Assembly (NCBI GenBank): GCA_900465665.1
Contig: UBJO01000050.1
Location: 1 to 64,000, forward strand
Reading direction: 5' to 3'
Source of the DNA: Hyphomicrobiales bacterium
GTDB taxonomy: Bacteria; Pseudomonadota; Alphaproteobacteria; Rhizobiales; Rhizobiaceae
Length of the DNA stretch: 64,000 bases
Shown: positions 1 to 7,956 of the stretch, piece after piece
Numbering within the stretch: position 1 is the first letter of the stretch
Layout of the letters: each line of letters opens with the position of its first letter
Notes under the pieces: model-generated
The model's input: only the letters and a program-made list of their open reading frames with translations
What the model was told of the DNA's origin: nothing
Database searches by the model: none
Translations under genes and position numbers: made by a program

Positions 1-506
1 CAGGAGAAATGTTCAACGCATTGGCTGGCGCTCCCGTGGCGCTTGGCGTGCGCATCTCGTTGGATGAGGACGCGTCGCTCTCGATGCGCTCGCTCGGAAA
101 AACCATCCGCATTCTGGTCGCAAGCCCGCAGCTGCCAGCCGTATCCGCAGCATTCACGAGCTAGACAACCATCCGCCGCTGTTAACAACAGACGATCGAA
201 GTGATTTGGCTTCTAGAAGCGGACGACGGCCAAAGACAGTCGGTTGGATTGTTACCGAGGATAAGCTGCGGCGACTTTACCTCGGTGAGGAGAGGAGCGC
301 TCGCCGGGTCGGGGATCGCGCTGTTGTCGGACCATACCTGCGAACAAGCCCTCCAGATGGCAAACCCGTTTGCGTCTTGCCAACGAGGTGGGCCATGAGG
401 GGGCTTGTGTTCATCGTCTCTACCACGCGCCGGGGACTGCCTGCCGGGACGCAACTTCATCGAAGGTCTCGCCGCAGGCTCTGCTAAGGACGCACTGGCG
501 GAATAG
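1..506 (+). pseudogene. LysR-family regulator, C-terminal remnant
   Basis: This is a decayed substrate-binding domain of a LysR-type transcriptional regulator; its 5' part lies outside the window. Pieces in different frames line up in order with a LysR effector domain. The first piece carries RILVASP (about 105-130). A second carries LLEADDGQRQS and then PRISCGDF and GSGIALLSDH (about 205-345). A third carries VFIVSTTRRGLPAG (about 408-455), and the last ends FIEGLAAG...LAE with the stop at 504-506. Moving between pieces needs several frame changes, near 150, 205, 365 and 450. No DNA-binding domain is in the window. It is surely non-functional if the sequence is correct. Confidence 0.75.
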
Positions 507-525
507 CCGATCCCGGTAGTTACTG

Positions 526-1701
526 CTATACGATACCCCAGGCTTGGAATCTTCCCCGGCCCGTCAGCTCGCGAAGGCCGAGTTCCGCAAGAATGCGTCG
601 CGCGGCCTGGGGCGTGACACCCAGAACTTTGCTCACCATCCCCGATGAGACGATGGGCTTGGCGGCGACGAGTTCAACAAGCTCGGGAAGTTTTGAGGAC
701 GATCGACGCCCAACGAGTTTCCGCTCCATCATCTGCCGCGCCAACGCAAGCCGGTCGTGCTCCTTGAGCCCAACTTCTGCAGCCGCGATCAGCCCCTGGG
801 CACTGGCCAACAATCGCGTCTCCTGGTCCCGATGCCTTCGACGATCGACGGCTATGGTTTTAAGGCCGATATTGAACGCCACGAGGTGAGCCGCGGTGGT
901 CACGCCCTCCTCCCTCAGGATCGACGCGGCCAGCAACCTGCCAAGCCATGGGGCATGCTGCAAGACGGCGAGCTGTGTCCAGGCATCCAACGCGATCAAT
1001 GCTTTCAGCACCGGCGGCAGATTGTGGTTCTGCCGCAGAACGCCTCTCCACTCATCGATCCGCTCGTCCTCGTTCCAATCAAGATCGTAAGCCAACGATT
1101 CCCGCTCGCGGGCGTATGGGCGTGCCGGTCCTGTTACATTCGCCAACACCGCTTCGCTTCGTGCCAGCAAGGCATCGATCTCAGCGAGCTCCGCGTCGAA
1201 CGCGTTGCAGAAGGCACCGTTGTCACTTCCCTTTTTTTCGAGGACGGGCGTTGGGTCGCTGTCGCCCTCATTGCGACCGGGGGCGCCGACATTGCTGGCA
1301 GTAGGATCAGCACCGCGCAAGCTGCGCAGCCCTTCGGGACTTAGCGCCCAGGCAGGCGATTGCGACGCAATCCTTCTGCGCGTACGTAAAACATCGCGCG
1401 CAATAGTCAGCTCATGGCTTGGTGCGCGAACGTCGTGACCGGCATCATGGAGGACGAGATCCTCCAGGTGAACAAGCTCGCCATCGATCCATAGAGAGGC
1501 GCACGCGTCACTGAAATGAGATCGCTCGATCCATCCTTGTCCAACCGGCGACCGCCCGATCCGCTCATCCAGCCGCGCCAAGCCAATACTGGCTTCGCAA
1601 ACCGGTCCAAGCAGGCTCTGGATGGATAATTTCGTGGAATCGTAACGCATTGAAATCATGGTAAATGATTTCTCTAAGGAACTCCATATCGGAGTTATCA
1701 T
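526..1701 (-). CDS. DUF1612 / helix-turn-helix domain protein
   Basis: A 391-residue protein of a family I know from rhizobial plasmids and symbiotic islands (DUF1612 followed by a C-terminal helix-turn-helix, HTH_13). The C-terminal 70 residues read as a winged-helix type reader: a basic stretch KLVGRRSSSKLPELVELV, then a helix-turn-helix around SSGMVSKVLGVTPQAARRILAELG. The middle part (residues about 170-310) is the DUF1612 body with the conserved LAYDLDWNEDERIDEWRGVL region. Function is unknown; DNA binding is inferred from the HTH only. The start is uncertain: Met15 or Met18 could also serve. It stands alone, downstream of nothing recognisable, beside a LysR remnant and IS debris, which fits a mobile or plasmid-specific gene. 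Confidence 0.75.
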   Translation of the reverse strand: MITPIWSSLEKSFTMISMRYDSTKLSIQSLLGPVCEASIGLARLDERIGRSPVGQGWIERSHFSDACASLWIDGELVHLEDLVLHDAGHDVRAPSHELTIARDVLRTRRRIASQSPAWALSPEGLRSLRGADPTASNVGAPGRNEGDSDPTPVLEKKGSDNGAFCNAFDAELAEIDALLARSEAVLANVTGPARPYARERESLAYDLDWNEDERIDEWRGVLRQNHNLPPVLKALIALDAWTQLAVLQHAPWLGRLLAASILREEGVTTAAHLVAFNIGLKTIAVDRRRHRDQETRLLASAQGLIAAAEVGLKEHDRLALARQMMERKLVGRRSSSKLPELVELVAAKPIVSSGMVSKVLGVTPQAARRILAELGLRELTGRGRFQAWGIV

Positions 1702-1839
1702 TCCTCACCGCGTATTGGTAGGGATCGCGCTACGAGCGAATATAATGAGTCGCTGCGATGAGAATAATCATAAGCGATTCTCTCGATATTTGCTCCGATT
1801 TTCAGTAGCAAAGCGAGAAAGCAGCACGAGTAAAGCATC

Positions 1840-2337
1840 CACGTGGATTTTGGCGCCCATTTTCGCTGCTCACGCAGGAGTGCGTTTGCGAGGACCACGA
1901 GCTTCGCATAATCGCGGTGATGGCGACTTTGGGTGGCTTTCCAGCTCTTCGCAAAGCGTCGTATTTTGCCTCGAGATCGGGATTGAAGCGGGTGCGACCA
2001 GCGCCGGCATAGAGAGCGCCCGCCGGACGATGGCGCGGCCGCCACCGATGAAGGCGCGTCCAGCCCATCGTCCGGATTGCCTGTCGCTCGGCGCAAGGCT
2101 TGCAAGCTTTCCAACGGCCTTCTCATTGAGTTCACCCAGTTATGGCATTTCGATGAAAAGGGTAAAGGCCGTGATCTTCGAAAGAGCGGGTACGGAAACG
2201 CGCCTTGAGGCTTTCGTCGTATGCAATCTAGTCGGTAATGGCCTGCTCGACCTGGGCGAGCTGCGCTTCGATCTGCTTCAGGCGGGCAGCATTTCGGATC
2301 GTGTCCCGCCGCGTTCTCTAATCGCGGTTGTCAAGCT
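1840..2337 (-). pseudogene. IS1111-type (IS110 family) transposase, C-terminal half, degraded
   Basis: Read on the minus strand this stretch gives the C-terminal half of an IS1111-group transposase: a helical linker RLKQIEAQLAQVEQAITD, then ESLKARFR, ITAFTLFIEMP, LNEKAVGKLASLAP, SDRQSGRWAGRAFIGGGRA, ALYAGAGRTRFNPDLEAKYD and finally LANALLREQRKWAPK near 1840. Several frameshifts and in-frame stops separate the segments. Its missing N-terminal half is found at about 4035-4430 in the same orientation, so the two look like one gene split by later insertions. A plus-strand open frame over 1658-2620 is only the antisense of this remnant. Confidence 0.75.
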
Positions 2338-2553
2338 GATCGCAGTTGGCATCGCAGGTCAGGCTCATGGTTCTCTTCGAGGTCGGCACTTTGGCCGCCT
2401 CATCATGGCGTTGGATAGGCTCAGTCGACCAATGTGGTGTTCGCGGTTATCTGGACGAACCAGCACTCGCATTCCGGGGATCGGTCTTAACTGCGCCATC
2501 GTCCTGACCGGACGATCTCGCTGGTCTAGGCTAACTAGGGATAATGGCGTAGA

Positions 2554-3592
2554 TCACGCGAGCTCACTCGGCTCTAGTGATGACCAGCGGAAGGGTTCCC
2601 CGGAGATCCACATCGCGTGAAGGATCACGGCGAGCTCCCGCCGACAGCGACCTTCGCTTTTCGATAGCCGCCACGCCGGGCGATGCGTAATCCCCAGCTC
2701 TTCAAAGGGGAGACCTGAGGAATCCTTGTCAGCAGCGCATTGGCTGCCTCGTAAAGGCTACGTCGAAGAAAGTCATCGCCCCGCTTAGACACCCGCCCGG
2801 ATCTCATCGTCTCACCGGAGGCGTAGATGCGAGGCGTCAGCCCAAGATAGGCTCCGGCGCTGGATGATCGTTTGAAGCGTGTCGGGTCATCAATGGTTGC
2901 GGCGAAGCCGAGTGCAGTGATAACGCCGACACCAGGGACCGACATCAGCCGTCTGACAACCTTGTTCTGCCGCGCTAGCGATCGAACCGTCGCCTCGAGA
3001 TGCCGGATCTGCTCAAGGATGTTGGCACGTGCCCGCATTAATGCTTCAACGACAGCCCGGATTGTCGGCGAAGCATCGAGCTCGCCATCGATGATTTCCT
3101 CAGCGCGCGTGGCAAACCCACCAACCCGTTTGCCAAACAGGATACCAAAGGTACGAAGGACACCTCTGATCTGGTTCTCCAGGTCGCAGCGCGTTCGCAC
3201 AAATTGACTACGAGCGGCAGTAGCGCCCGAGCTTCGTGGCTTGCCGCCGATTTGACATGAACGCTCTTGCACCAACCCGTACGAACGATCTGCGCCAAGC
3301 CGATGGCGTCGTTTCGATCCGTCTTGGCAGGCATCATCTTCAAGGCTGCATTGGCATGGCGAGCATCCATGCAAACGATGGGGACGCCGCGGTCCTTCAA
3401 TCCGTTCCATAGCCAGACCGACAGGGGACCGGTTTCCAGTCCTGCACGTGTTACCGAGAACGGTTCAAGCGCTTCACCAATCGCGTCTGGGCACGACGCT
3501 ACTTTCCGCTCGGCAACAATCCTGCCTTCGTCATCAACGATGCAGATCGATGTCGTTTGCTGGCTGACATCCAGTCCGGCATAATACTTCAT
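2554..3592 (-). pseudogene. IS110-family transposase, frameshifted
   Basis: A nearly full-length IS110-type transposase: the N-terminal RuvC-like DEDD domain (MKYYAGLDVSQQTTSICIVD, LETGPLSVWLWNGL, AKTDRNDAIGLAQIVRTGW) and the C-terminal Transposase_20 domain (LMSVPGVGVITALGFAATID, GAYLGLTPR, GDDFLRRSLYEAAN, KSWGLRIARR). Two frameshifts break it. One, near 3215-3230, separates HEARALL from ARSQFVRTRCDLENQIRGVLR. The other, near 2635-2650, makes the frame run out after KVAVGGSSP, while the expected tail RRELAVILHAMWISGEPFRW continues in another frame to a stop at 2554. The start ATG is at 3592. With both breaks it is probably inactive. Confidence 0.85.
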
Positions 3593-3770
3593 GGCAGTTC
3601 TCCTCATAGCTTCGGCACACTGGCCACAGTTGACAAGGGACAGTGTGGAGAGCCGACGCCTGGAAGGCTAGGCCCTGAGCGATTACGCTATGTGGTGTAG
3701 CTGACAGGGTGGTCACCGACGTTTTCCGCTAGGGTCGGGTTGCTTAGAGCCAACCTGAGGAACACCACCG

Positions 3771-4034
3771 ATGACCGACGACATGATGAAGCTGCGCTCG
3801 CTTTTGAGAAGAGTGCTGATGCCGATTTGCTGCGCGAGACGATCGGCTTTGCTGCCGAGAAGCTGATGGCGCTGGAGGTCGGGACGAAGACCGGCGCGGG
3901 CTATGGCGAGAAGAACCGCTTCCGACTTGCCCAGCGCAACGGCTATCGCGACCGAGATTGGGAAACACGGGCTGGCACAGTCGAGCTGCGCATTCCCAAG
4001 CTTCGCACAGGCAGCTACTTCCCGAGCTTCCTGG
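3771..4034 (+). pseudogene. IS256-family transposase, N-terminal fragment
   Basis: The plus strand encodes the first ~90 residues of an IS256 (mutator-type) transposase as found in rhizobia: MTDDMMKLRS at 3771, then, after a one-base loss near 3806, EKSADADLLRETIGFAAEKLMALEVG, YGEKNRFRLAQRNGYRDRDWETRAGTVELRIPKLRTGSYFPSFLE. Homology ends abruptly near 4032, where minus-strand IS1111 sequence begins. The catalytic DDE part is absent, so this is a truncated relic. About 70 bases upstream of the ATG probably belong to the left end of the same element (GGTGGTCACCGACGTTTTCC around 3707-3726). Confidence 0.8.
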
Positions 4035-4430
4035 AGTTGAAGAGCGGCTGAGTGATGTTCCGGCCCCTGTTCTTCGCAGCCGTTCTGTCGTTCACCAGGG
4101 CCGGGCATGCGGCATGCAACTCCTTGTTCAGCGAAAGAAGCGGCATCCTGTGACAGGAGACTTGGGTTCAGCAGCATACCGAATTGCGCCAGCATCCCTG
4201 CATCCGCACGGTCTGTCTTTTCCAATTTTCCCGTCGCCTCGGCAAACCGACGCCTGACGCGGATTGACCTTGGAAACGGGCAGGTTGCGCGTGAGCGTGA
4301 AGTGTTCGAAAGCCCTGTGATACGCACCCGTCGGTTCATAGACGAGACGGACGACAGGCAGATCGTCCATCCAACCGGGGATCGCTTGAAACCCTTTGGC
4401 GTCGTTGCGGATGCGCAGGGTGATCAAACT
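4035..4430 (-). pseudogene. IS1111-type (IS110 family) transposase, N-terminal half, degraded
   Basis: Minus-strand segments match the N-terminal half of an IS1111-group transposase: NDAKGFQAIPGWMDDLPVVRLVYEPTG, AYHRAFEHFTLTRNLPVSKVNPRQA, then in another frame RRFAEATGKLEKTDRADAGMLAQFG, and finally NDRTAAKNRGRNITQPLF near 4040. The extreme N-terminus (the DVSK motif) is missing. The alignment stops where the IS256 fragment starts. The continuation of this gene is the separate segment at 1840-2337. Confidence 0.75.
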
Positions 4431-5303
4431 GCAGCTCGGCCCGGCTTACAGATTGACGGCCCGCATGGCTTCGATCCATCCCCCATTGCCGGCAAAAGCG
4501 CTACCCGAGCCGGCGTTTCGTTTTCTCATAATGAGCAAGGCTAGTCATGAAACAAGCATGTGCTCATCGTGGTACGCTCCGGGATCTCGGGTGAAATGGA
4601 CCGGGGCTCCAAAGCGCGTTTGCGAAAGGGGGATATTGTTAGGCCATTTAAACGTTATGAGACTGGCCGACAACTTTTCCTCGCACGACGCTTGTTGGTG
4701 GCAAGGGAGCATCGTTGCTATCTGATCAAGCTTCCAGGCGATTAGGCATCGGTCTTTCTACATGAAGATTCGCGGACGGCTTGCCGGTGTTGACTGACCC
4801 CACGCCCACGTCTTGGGTGTCTGAGCAATTTCGTCGAGCACAGCGCAATTGCGTCTGGCGTAGTCGGGGGCGTCCATCTGGGCGGCTGCCAACTAAATTG
4901 ATCACAACATGTCAGCGATATTTCTTCCACACCTCAAAATCACGCGGCACGCAGCCAGTTTTCTTCGTCCCTTGAGGATATCGCGGAGAGCCGCGATACG
5001 AACTTCCAGCGCCATCTCCGTTTTCAGCGCACTGCGGCAGTCGAATTGACCTACAGATTGATCGACCCTGCAGTCGGTTTCGACTGAGAGCAAATCAATA
5101 TACCACCCTCCCCGCTTCCGGCCCGCATGGAAGTTGTTCGAACGCGCGTTCCTCACAGACAATCTACGACGTAATATCTTGCGTCCTGGTCTCATCTGCT
5201 TGAACTCGCAGACCATGCACCGGTCTCATTTTTGCCGTCGAGCATCGACTAAGTTACAAGCCGGCGCTCTCCATTGATCGGACACCAAACTCCATTCCAA
5301 AAC
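4431..5303. other. Gene-free stretch between IS debris and the parS-like sites
   Basis: About 870 bases without a supportable gene. Short open frames occur (for example 4560-4745 plus and 4902-5216 minus) but none has a good ribosome binding site, recognisable protein features or rhizobial codon character. The base composition is lower in GC than most of the window. This is probably eroded DNA between the IS cluster and the replication region. Confidence 0.5.
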
Positions 5304-5319
5304 ATTGACAGCTGTCAAC
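5304..5319. promoter_or_regulatory. parS-like palindrome 1
   Basis: The 14-base core TTGACAGCTGTCAA (5305-5318) is a perfect palindrome. With one flanking base each side it matches the 16-base rhizobial repABC centromere pattern GTTNNNNGCNNNNAAC except for the first base (A instead of G). It lies about 200 bases beyond the repC stop, a usual place for parS in this plasmid family. The likely ligand is RepB. Confidence 0.6.
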
Positions 5320-5488
5320 ATTCCCGACAGTTATTTGATGACCCAAACCCGCCAACGCGGCCGCGAACCGCCGCGCGCTACGGCTGCCTAGATTGGTTAC
5401 AAAACAATTGCGATAAAAAGTGCTGAACATCATTCATCGTTTAGCGGACAGGCGCTTGCTCCATTCAAACTCACGCAGATCTCAAAAC

Positions 5489-5504
5489 CTTGACAGCTGG
5501 CAAT
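5489..5504. promoter_or_regulatory. parS-like palindrome 2
   Basis: TTGACAGCTGGCAA (5490-5503) differs by a single base from the perfect palindrome 185 bases away and shares its GACAGCTG centre. It sits 17 bases beyond the repC stop. Its outermost bases do not fit the consensus, so it may be a weaker RepB site. The flanks of the two copies also look alike (AAAACATTGACAGCTG against AAAACCTTGACAGCTG), which suggests duplication. Confidence 0.5.
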
Positions 5505-5520
5505 ATTTCTTTTGCCCGTC

Positions 5521-6732
5521 TCACGGCGCCTCTTTCTGCGTTCCGCCATTCGCCCGCAGGAGAGCCATCAGGACCGGGCCGAGCGAAAACTCTCGCCTTT
5601 GCGCCCTCGCCGTCAAATCCCTAAGGTAGCCCCCGGCCGAGTTGATATGCTCCGCACGTTGAAAAATGCAAGCCATCATCGTGGCCGCGTTTTCGGGCCC
5701 CATGATCTCGCAGGCGTTACGATAAGCGCCGGGTGTCACGCCTAGCATCGACCGAACAATCGTCGCCGCTTCTATCAGCTCTCGCCACGTCGAAACTGAA
5801 CCGCATGGTCCATAGTTCGTTATCTCTGGGCAGGCACGCAGCACCATGCCTAACGGGAAGGTTCTTGTTGGCTCGCAGTGCCCTTCGGAGCTAACCGCAC
5901 TGTCTTCGTGTTGCTCTTTGCCACGCGGTTCAATTTCAGTAATGGATTCTGTATTTGAATTCTGTATGTGGCAGCCAAATCCGATGTCATTGGTGCCCAG
6001 TTTTTCGGAATTCAACTTGTTTTCCAACAGATTGAGCACGGTTTGGCGAAGCGTCTCGATAGTTTCGAGGCTGTCTTGCAGATCCTGAAGCGATGGCGTG
6101 CGTGGAATGCCGCTAACGATTTCGACGTAGCGCGTTTCAATCGCTATCCAATCACCCGCGACGTTTTCGACGATCGCCGCCGAAATTAGTTTGCGGACGT
6201 CGCGCCGGCAGATCGACAAGGCTTCCTTTGTGCTTCGAAACAGCGCTCTCTCGGCTGCTATTCGTTCTGAAAGAACAGCCAATTCCGATGCCCGGGCAAG
6301 CAGAGGCGAGAGGTCGAAGCCGTAGGCTTGCTCTATATCGCCCGAGCGATCCTTTCGAGCATAACGTTTTCCATTCGCACTGTCTTTGCGTAGAATTAGC
6401 CCTGCATCGATCAGCGCGGCAAGATGTCGACGCAAAGTCGTCCCTGCGATGCCGTGCGCTCGGATGGAAAGCTGGGCATTGGACGGAAACACGATCATCG
6501 CGCGGTCCGAAGCCAATTCGCTCTCAGGATAGAATGTCAGAAGTGCATTCAAGACCGCGAGAGCTCTATCCTGAATGCCAAGCAGCTTGCTGGAAGCGGA
6601 TGCGTCACGGAACACTTTCCATTTGTCGACAGACGACCCCGCTTCGATTCTTGCAGCCGCAGCTTGGCGTTTCATCAACGCGAGCGTCATTGGCCGCCGC
6701 CCAAATGGCGTCGTTATATCTCCAACGTGCAT
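5521..6732 (-). CDS. repC: Replication initiator RepC
   Basis: RepC starts replication of repABC plasmids; in studied members the origin lies inside the gene. The 403-residue product begins MHVGDITTPFGRRPMTLALMKRQ, the family's hallmark N-terminus, followed by the winged-helix DNA-binding region (residues about 45-150: KLLGIQDRALAVLNALLTFYP, GIAGTTLRRHLAALIDAGLI, NGKRYARKD) and a conserved C-terminal part (GVTPGAYRNACEIMGPENAATMMACI). I chose the ATG at 6732 because AGGTGA lies just upstream. The next in-frame start, at 6747, would be TTG and would place this motif inside the gene. It is the third gene of repABC, separated from repB by 192 bases that hold an antisense RNA. Confidence 0.95.
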   Translation of the reverse strand: MHVGDITTPFGRRPMTLALMKRQAAAARIEAGSSVDKWKVFRDASASSKLLGIQDRALAVLNALLTFYPESELASDRAMIVFPSNAQLSIRAHGIAGTTLRRHLAALIDAGLILRKDSANGKRYARKDRSGDIEQAYGFDLSPLLARASELAVLSERIAAERALFRSTKEALSICRRDVRKLISAAIVENVAGDWIAIETRYVEIVSGIPRTPSLQDLQDSLETIETLRQTVLNLLENKLNSEKLGTNDIGFGCHIQNSNTESITEIEPRGKEQHEDSAVSSEGHCEPTRTFPLGMVLRACPEITNYGPCGSVSTWRELIEAATIVRSMLGVTPGAYRNACEIMGPENAATMMACIFQRAEHINSAGGYLRDLTARAQRREFSLGPVLMALLRANGGTQKEAP

Positions 6733-6819
6733 TTTTTCACCTTTCAAAAGGCAAAAGAAAGCCGTCCACCAAATTAGGTGCCAAAGTGTCTTGACTGTGA
6801 TTCGGGGAAATGCGATTCT

Positions 6820-6876
6820 CTAGTTGCTACACAGAGAGAGAGGCTTCCACGACGGCAACGTTTGGGGGCCTTTTTC
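6820..6876 (+). ncRNA. Counter-transcribed RNA of the repABC locus (incA/repE type)
   Basis: The repB-repC gap of these plasmids encodes a small antisense RNA that blocks repC expression and sets copy number. Here the plus strand has TTGACT (6791-6796) and, 17 bases on, a weak -10 GATTCT (6814-6819). After these come GTTGCTACACAGAGAGAG and a terminator-like segment with AGGCTTCC paired imperfectly to GGGGGCCT, followed by a T-rich run (6871-6880). The strand is opposite to repC, as required. Exact ends are inferred. Confidence 0.6.
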
Positions 6877-6924
6877 TTTTGCTTGTTTTCCTTTCTTGGA
6901 TCTACTGATCCGCTTTAAGACGGA

Positions 6925-7956
6925 TCAGACCTTCTCGTGCCGCAGGGCTGCGAATCGCTCAACGAGCGCCGGCATCTCTGCGCCAATGAATTTCAAGAAA
7001 TCACGCTCAAGGCCGTTCTCAGCTACAAGCCGTATTTCCTTCGGCGTAACGAAACTTGCTCCGAGACGTGTACCATTGCTGTCGACGATGGGCGTTAAGC
7101 TCGGTCGCGGCTCCGCGCTTGGTTTGACGCTGACCAATACGCGCTGGAACCTCTGATCGGAGGACTTCGCAGGATTATTCTTCAGCGAAAGCGTTTCTCT
7201 CGCGATGTCCAAGCACGCCGGCTCAGCTGAAATTAGCTTTGCTAGGTCCAGCCATCGCGGACGGCCAACCTTGGGTGCGCGGCCGATTGCTTCGATAATG
7301 TCGGCGGGGATGGTGCGATACACGCTGCGCATGCGCGCAAGCTCGGCGGCCTCGATTGAAAGCGCTGCATATATCTCGCGCGCCTTGATGCCAGCATCGT
7401 CCATGCGCGACGCGAACAATGCGCGCTCGATCCAGGTCAGGTCTTGGCGGCTGGCATTCTCGATGCCCTGAGCCACCACGAGATCGAGGTCCGACATGTC
7501 GACTTCGACAGCCCGTACGGCCTTGTTAAGTTCCTTGGCAGCACGCCAGCGACGGTGTCCGTAAACAATCTGAAAGCGTCCCGGATTAGAGGGATGCTTA
7601 CGGATCTGAATCGGAACCTTCTGCCCATCGACCTCAAGCGAGCGCTTGAAAGCGTCGAAGCTGGCAGCATCGTCATCGGGCAGGCGGTCGGGGTAGGGAG
7701 ATGGATCAATCAACGAGGGATCGACGTCGCGAACCGTCGCCCCGCCCGACTCAACGAGTGCCTTTAGCCGATCGCGTTCCGTACGAATGTCGTCGATCGC
7801 TCGATGGGCGGCGCCAATAACACCCGCACCCACCCGATTGCCCGCCGCAGGCGGCGGGTTAGGCTCTTGGCCTATCTCGGGGGTCTTGCCGTTTTCCAAC
7901 TCAGCCGAGAGAAGGCCGAAGCTGGCGACAATGGACTTGCGTGGCGACTTGCTCAT
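6925..7956 (-). CDS. repB: Plasmid partitioning protein RepB (ParB family)
   Basis: A 343-residue centromere-binding protein that pairs with RepA to segregate the plasmid. The ParB/Spo0J core is clear: residues about 75-170 carry VRDVDPSLIDPSPYPDRL, the motif IVYGHRRWRAAKEL (the CTP-binding ParB box) and GIENASRQDLTWIERALFA. A helix-turn-helix region follows (about 165-215, EIYAALSIEAAELARMRSVY), then the RepB C-terminal part. The start codon overlaps the repA stop as ATGA (7953-7956), so the two are translationally coupled. Two parS-like sites lie beyond repC. Confidence 0.95.
   Translation of the reverse strand: MSKSPRKSIVASFGLLSAELENGKTPEIGQEPNPPPAAGNRVGAGVIGAAHRAIDDIRTERDRLKALVESGGATVRDVDPSLIDPSPYPDRLPDDDAASFDAFKRSLEVDGQKVPIQIRKHPSNPGRFQIVYGHRRWRAAKELNKAVRAVEVDMSDLDLVVAQGIENASRQDLTWIERALFASRMDDAGIKAREIYAALSIEAAELARMRSVYRTIPADIIEAIGRAPKVGRPRWLDLAKLISAEPACLDIARETLSLKNNPAKSSDQRFQRVLVSVKPSAEPRPSLTPIVDSNGTRLGASFVTPKEIRLVAENGLERDFLKFIGAEMPALVERFAALRHEKV

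Larger units (their letters stand above)
1840..4430. mobile_element. Nested insertion-sequence remnants
   Basis: Reading from 4430 down to 1840, the order is IS1111 N-half, IS256 N-fragment (opposite strand), IS110 transposase, a ~200-base non-coding spacer (2338-2553), IS1111 C-half. The simplest history is an IS1111 element first hit by IS256 or a recombination event and then by IS110. No intact transposase remains. I could not define exact element ends or target duplications by eye. Confidence 0.6.

Noticed and set aside
1658..2620. Plus-strand open frame of 320 codons
   Set aside because: It is antisense to the IS1111 and IS110 remnants, which show clear transposase homology on the minus strand.
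4902..5216. Minus-strand open frame of 104 codons upstream of the parS-like sites
   Set aside because: No ribosome binding site, no recognisable sequence and unusual composition; more likely chance.
6733..6747. Longer RepC start beginning five codons upstream
   Set aside because: The codon there would be TTG and the Shine-Dalgarno AGGTGA would lie within the coding part; the ATG at 6732 matches the family's N-terminus.
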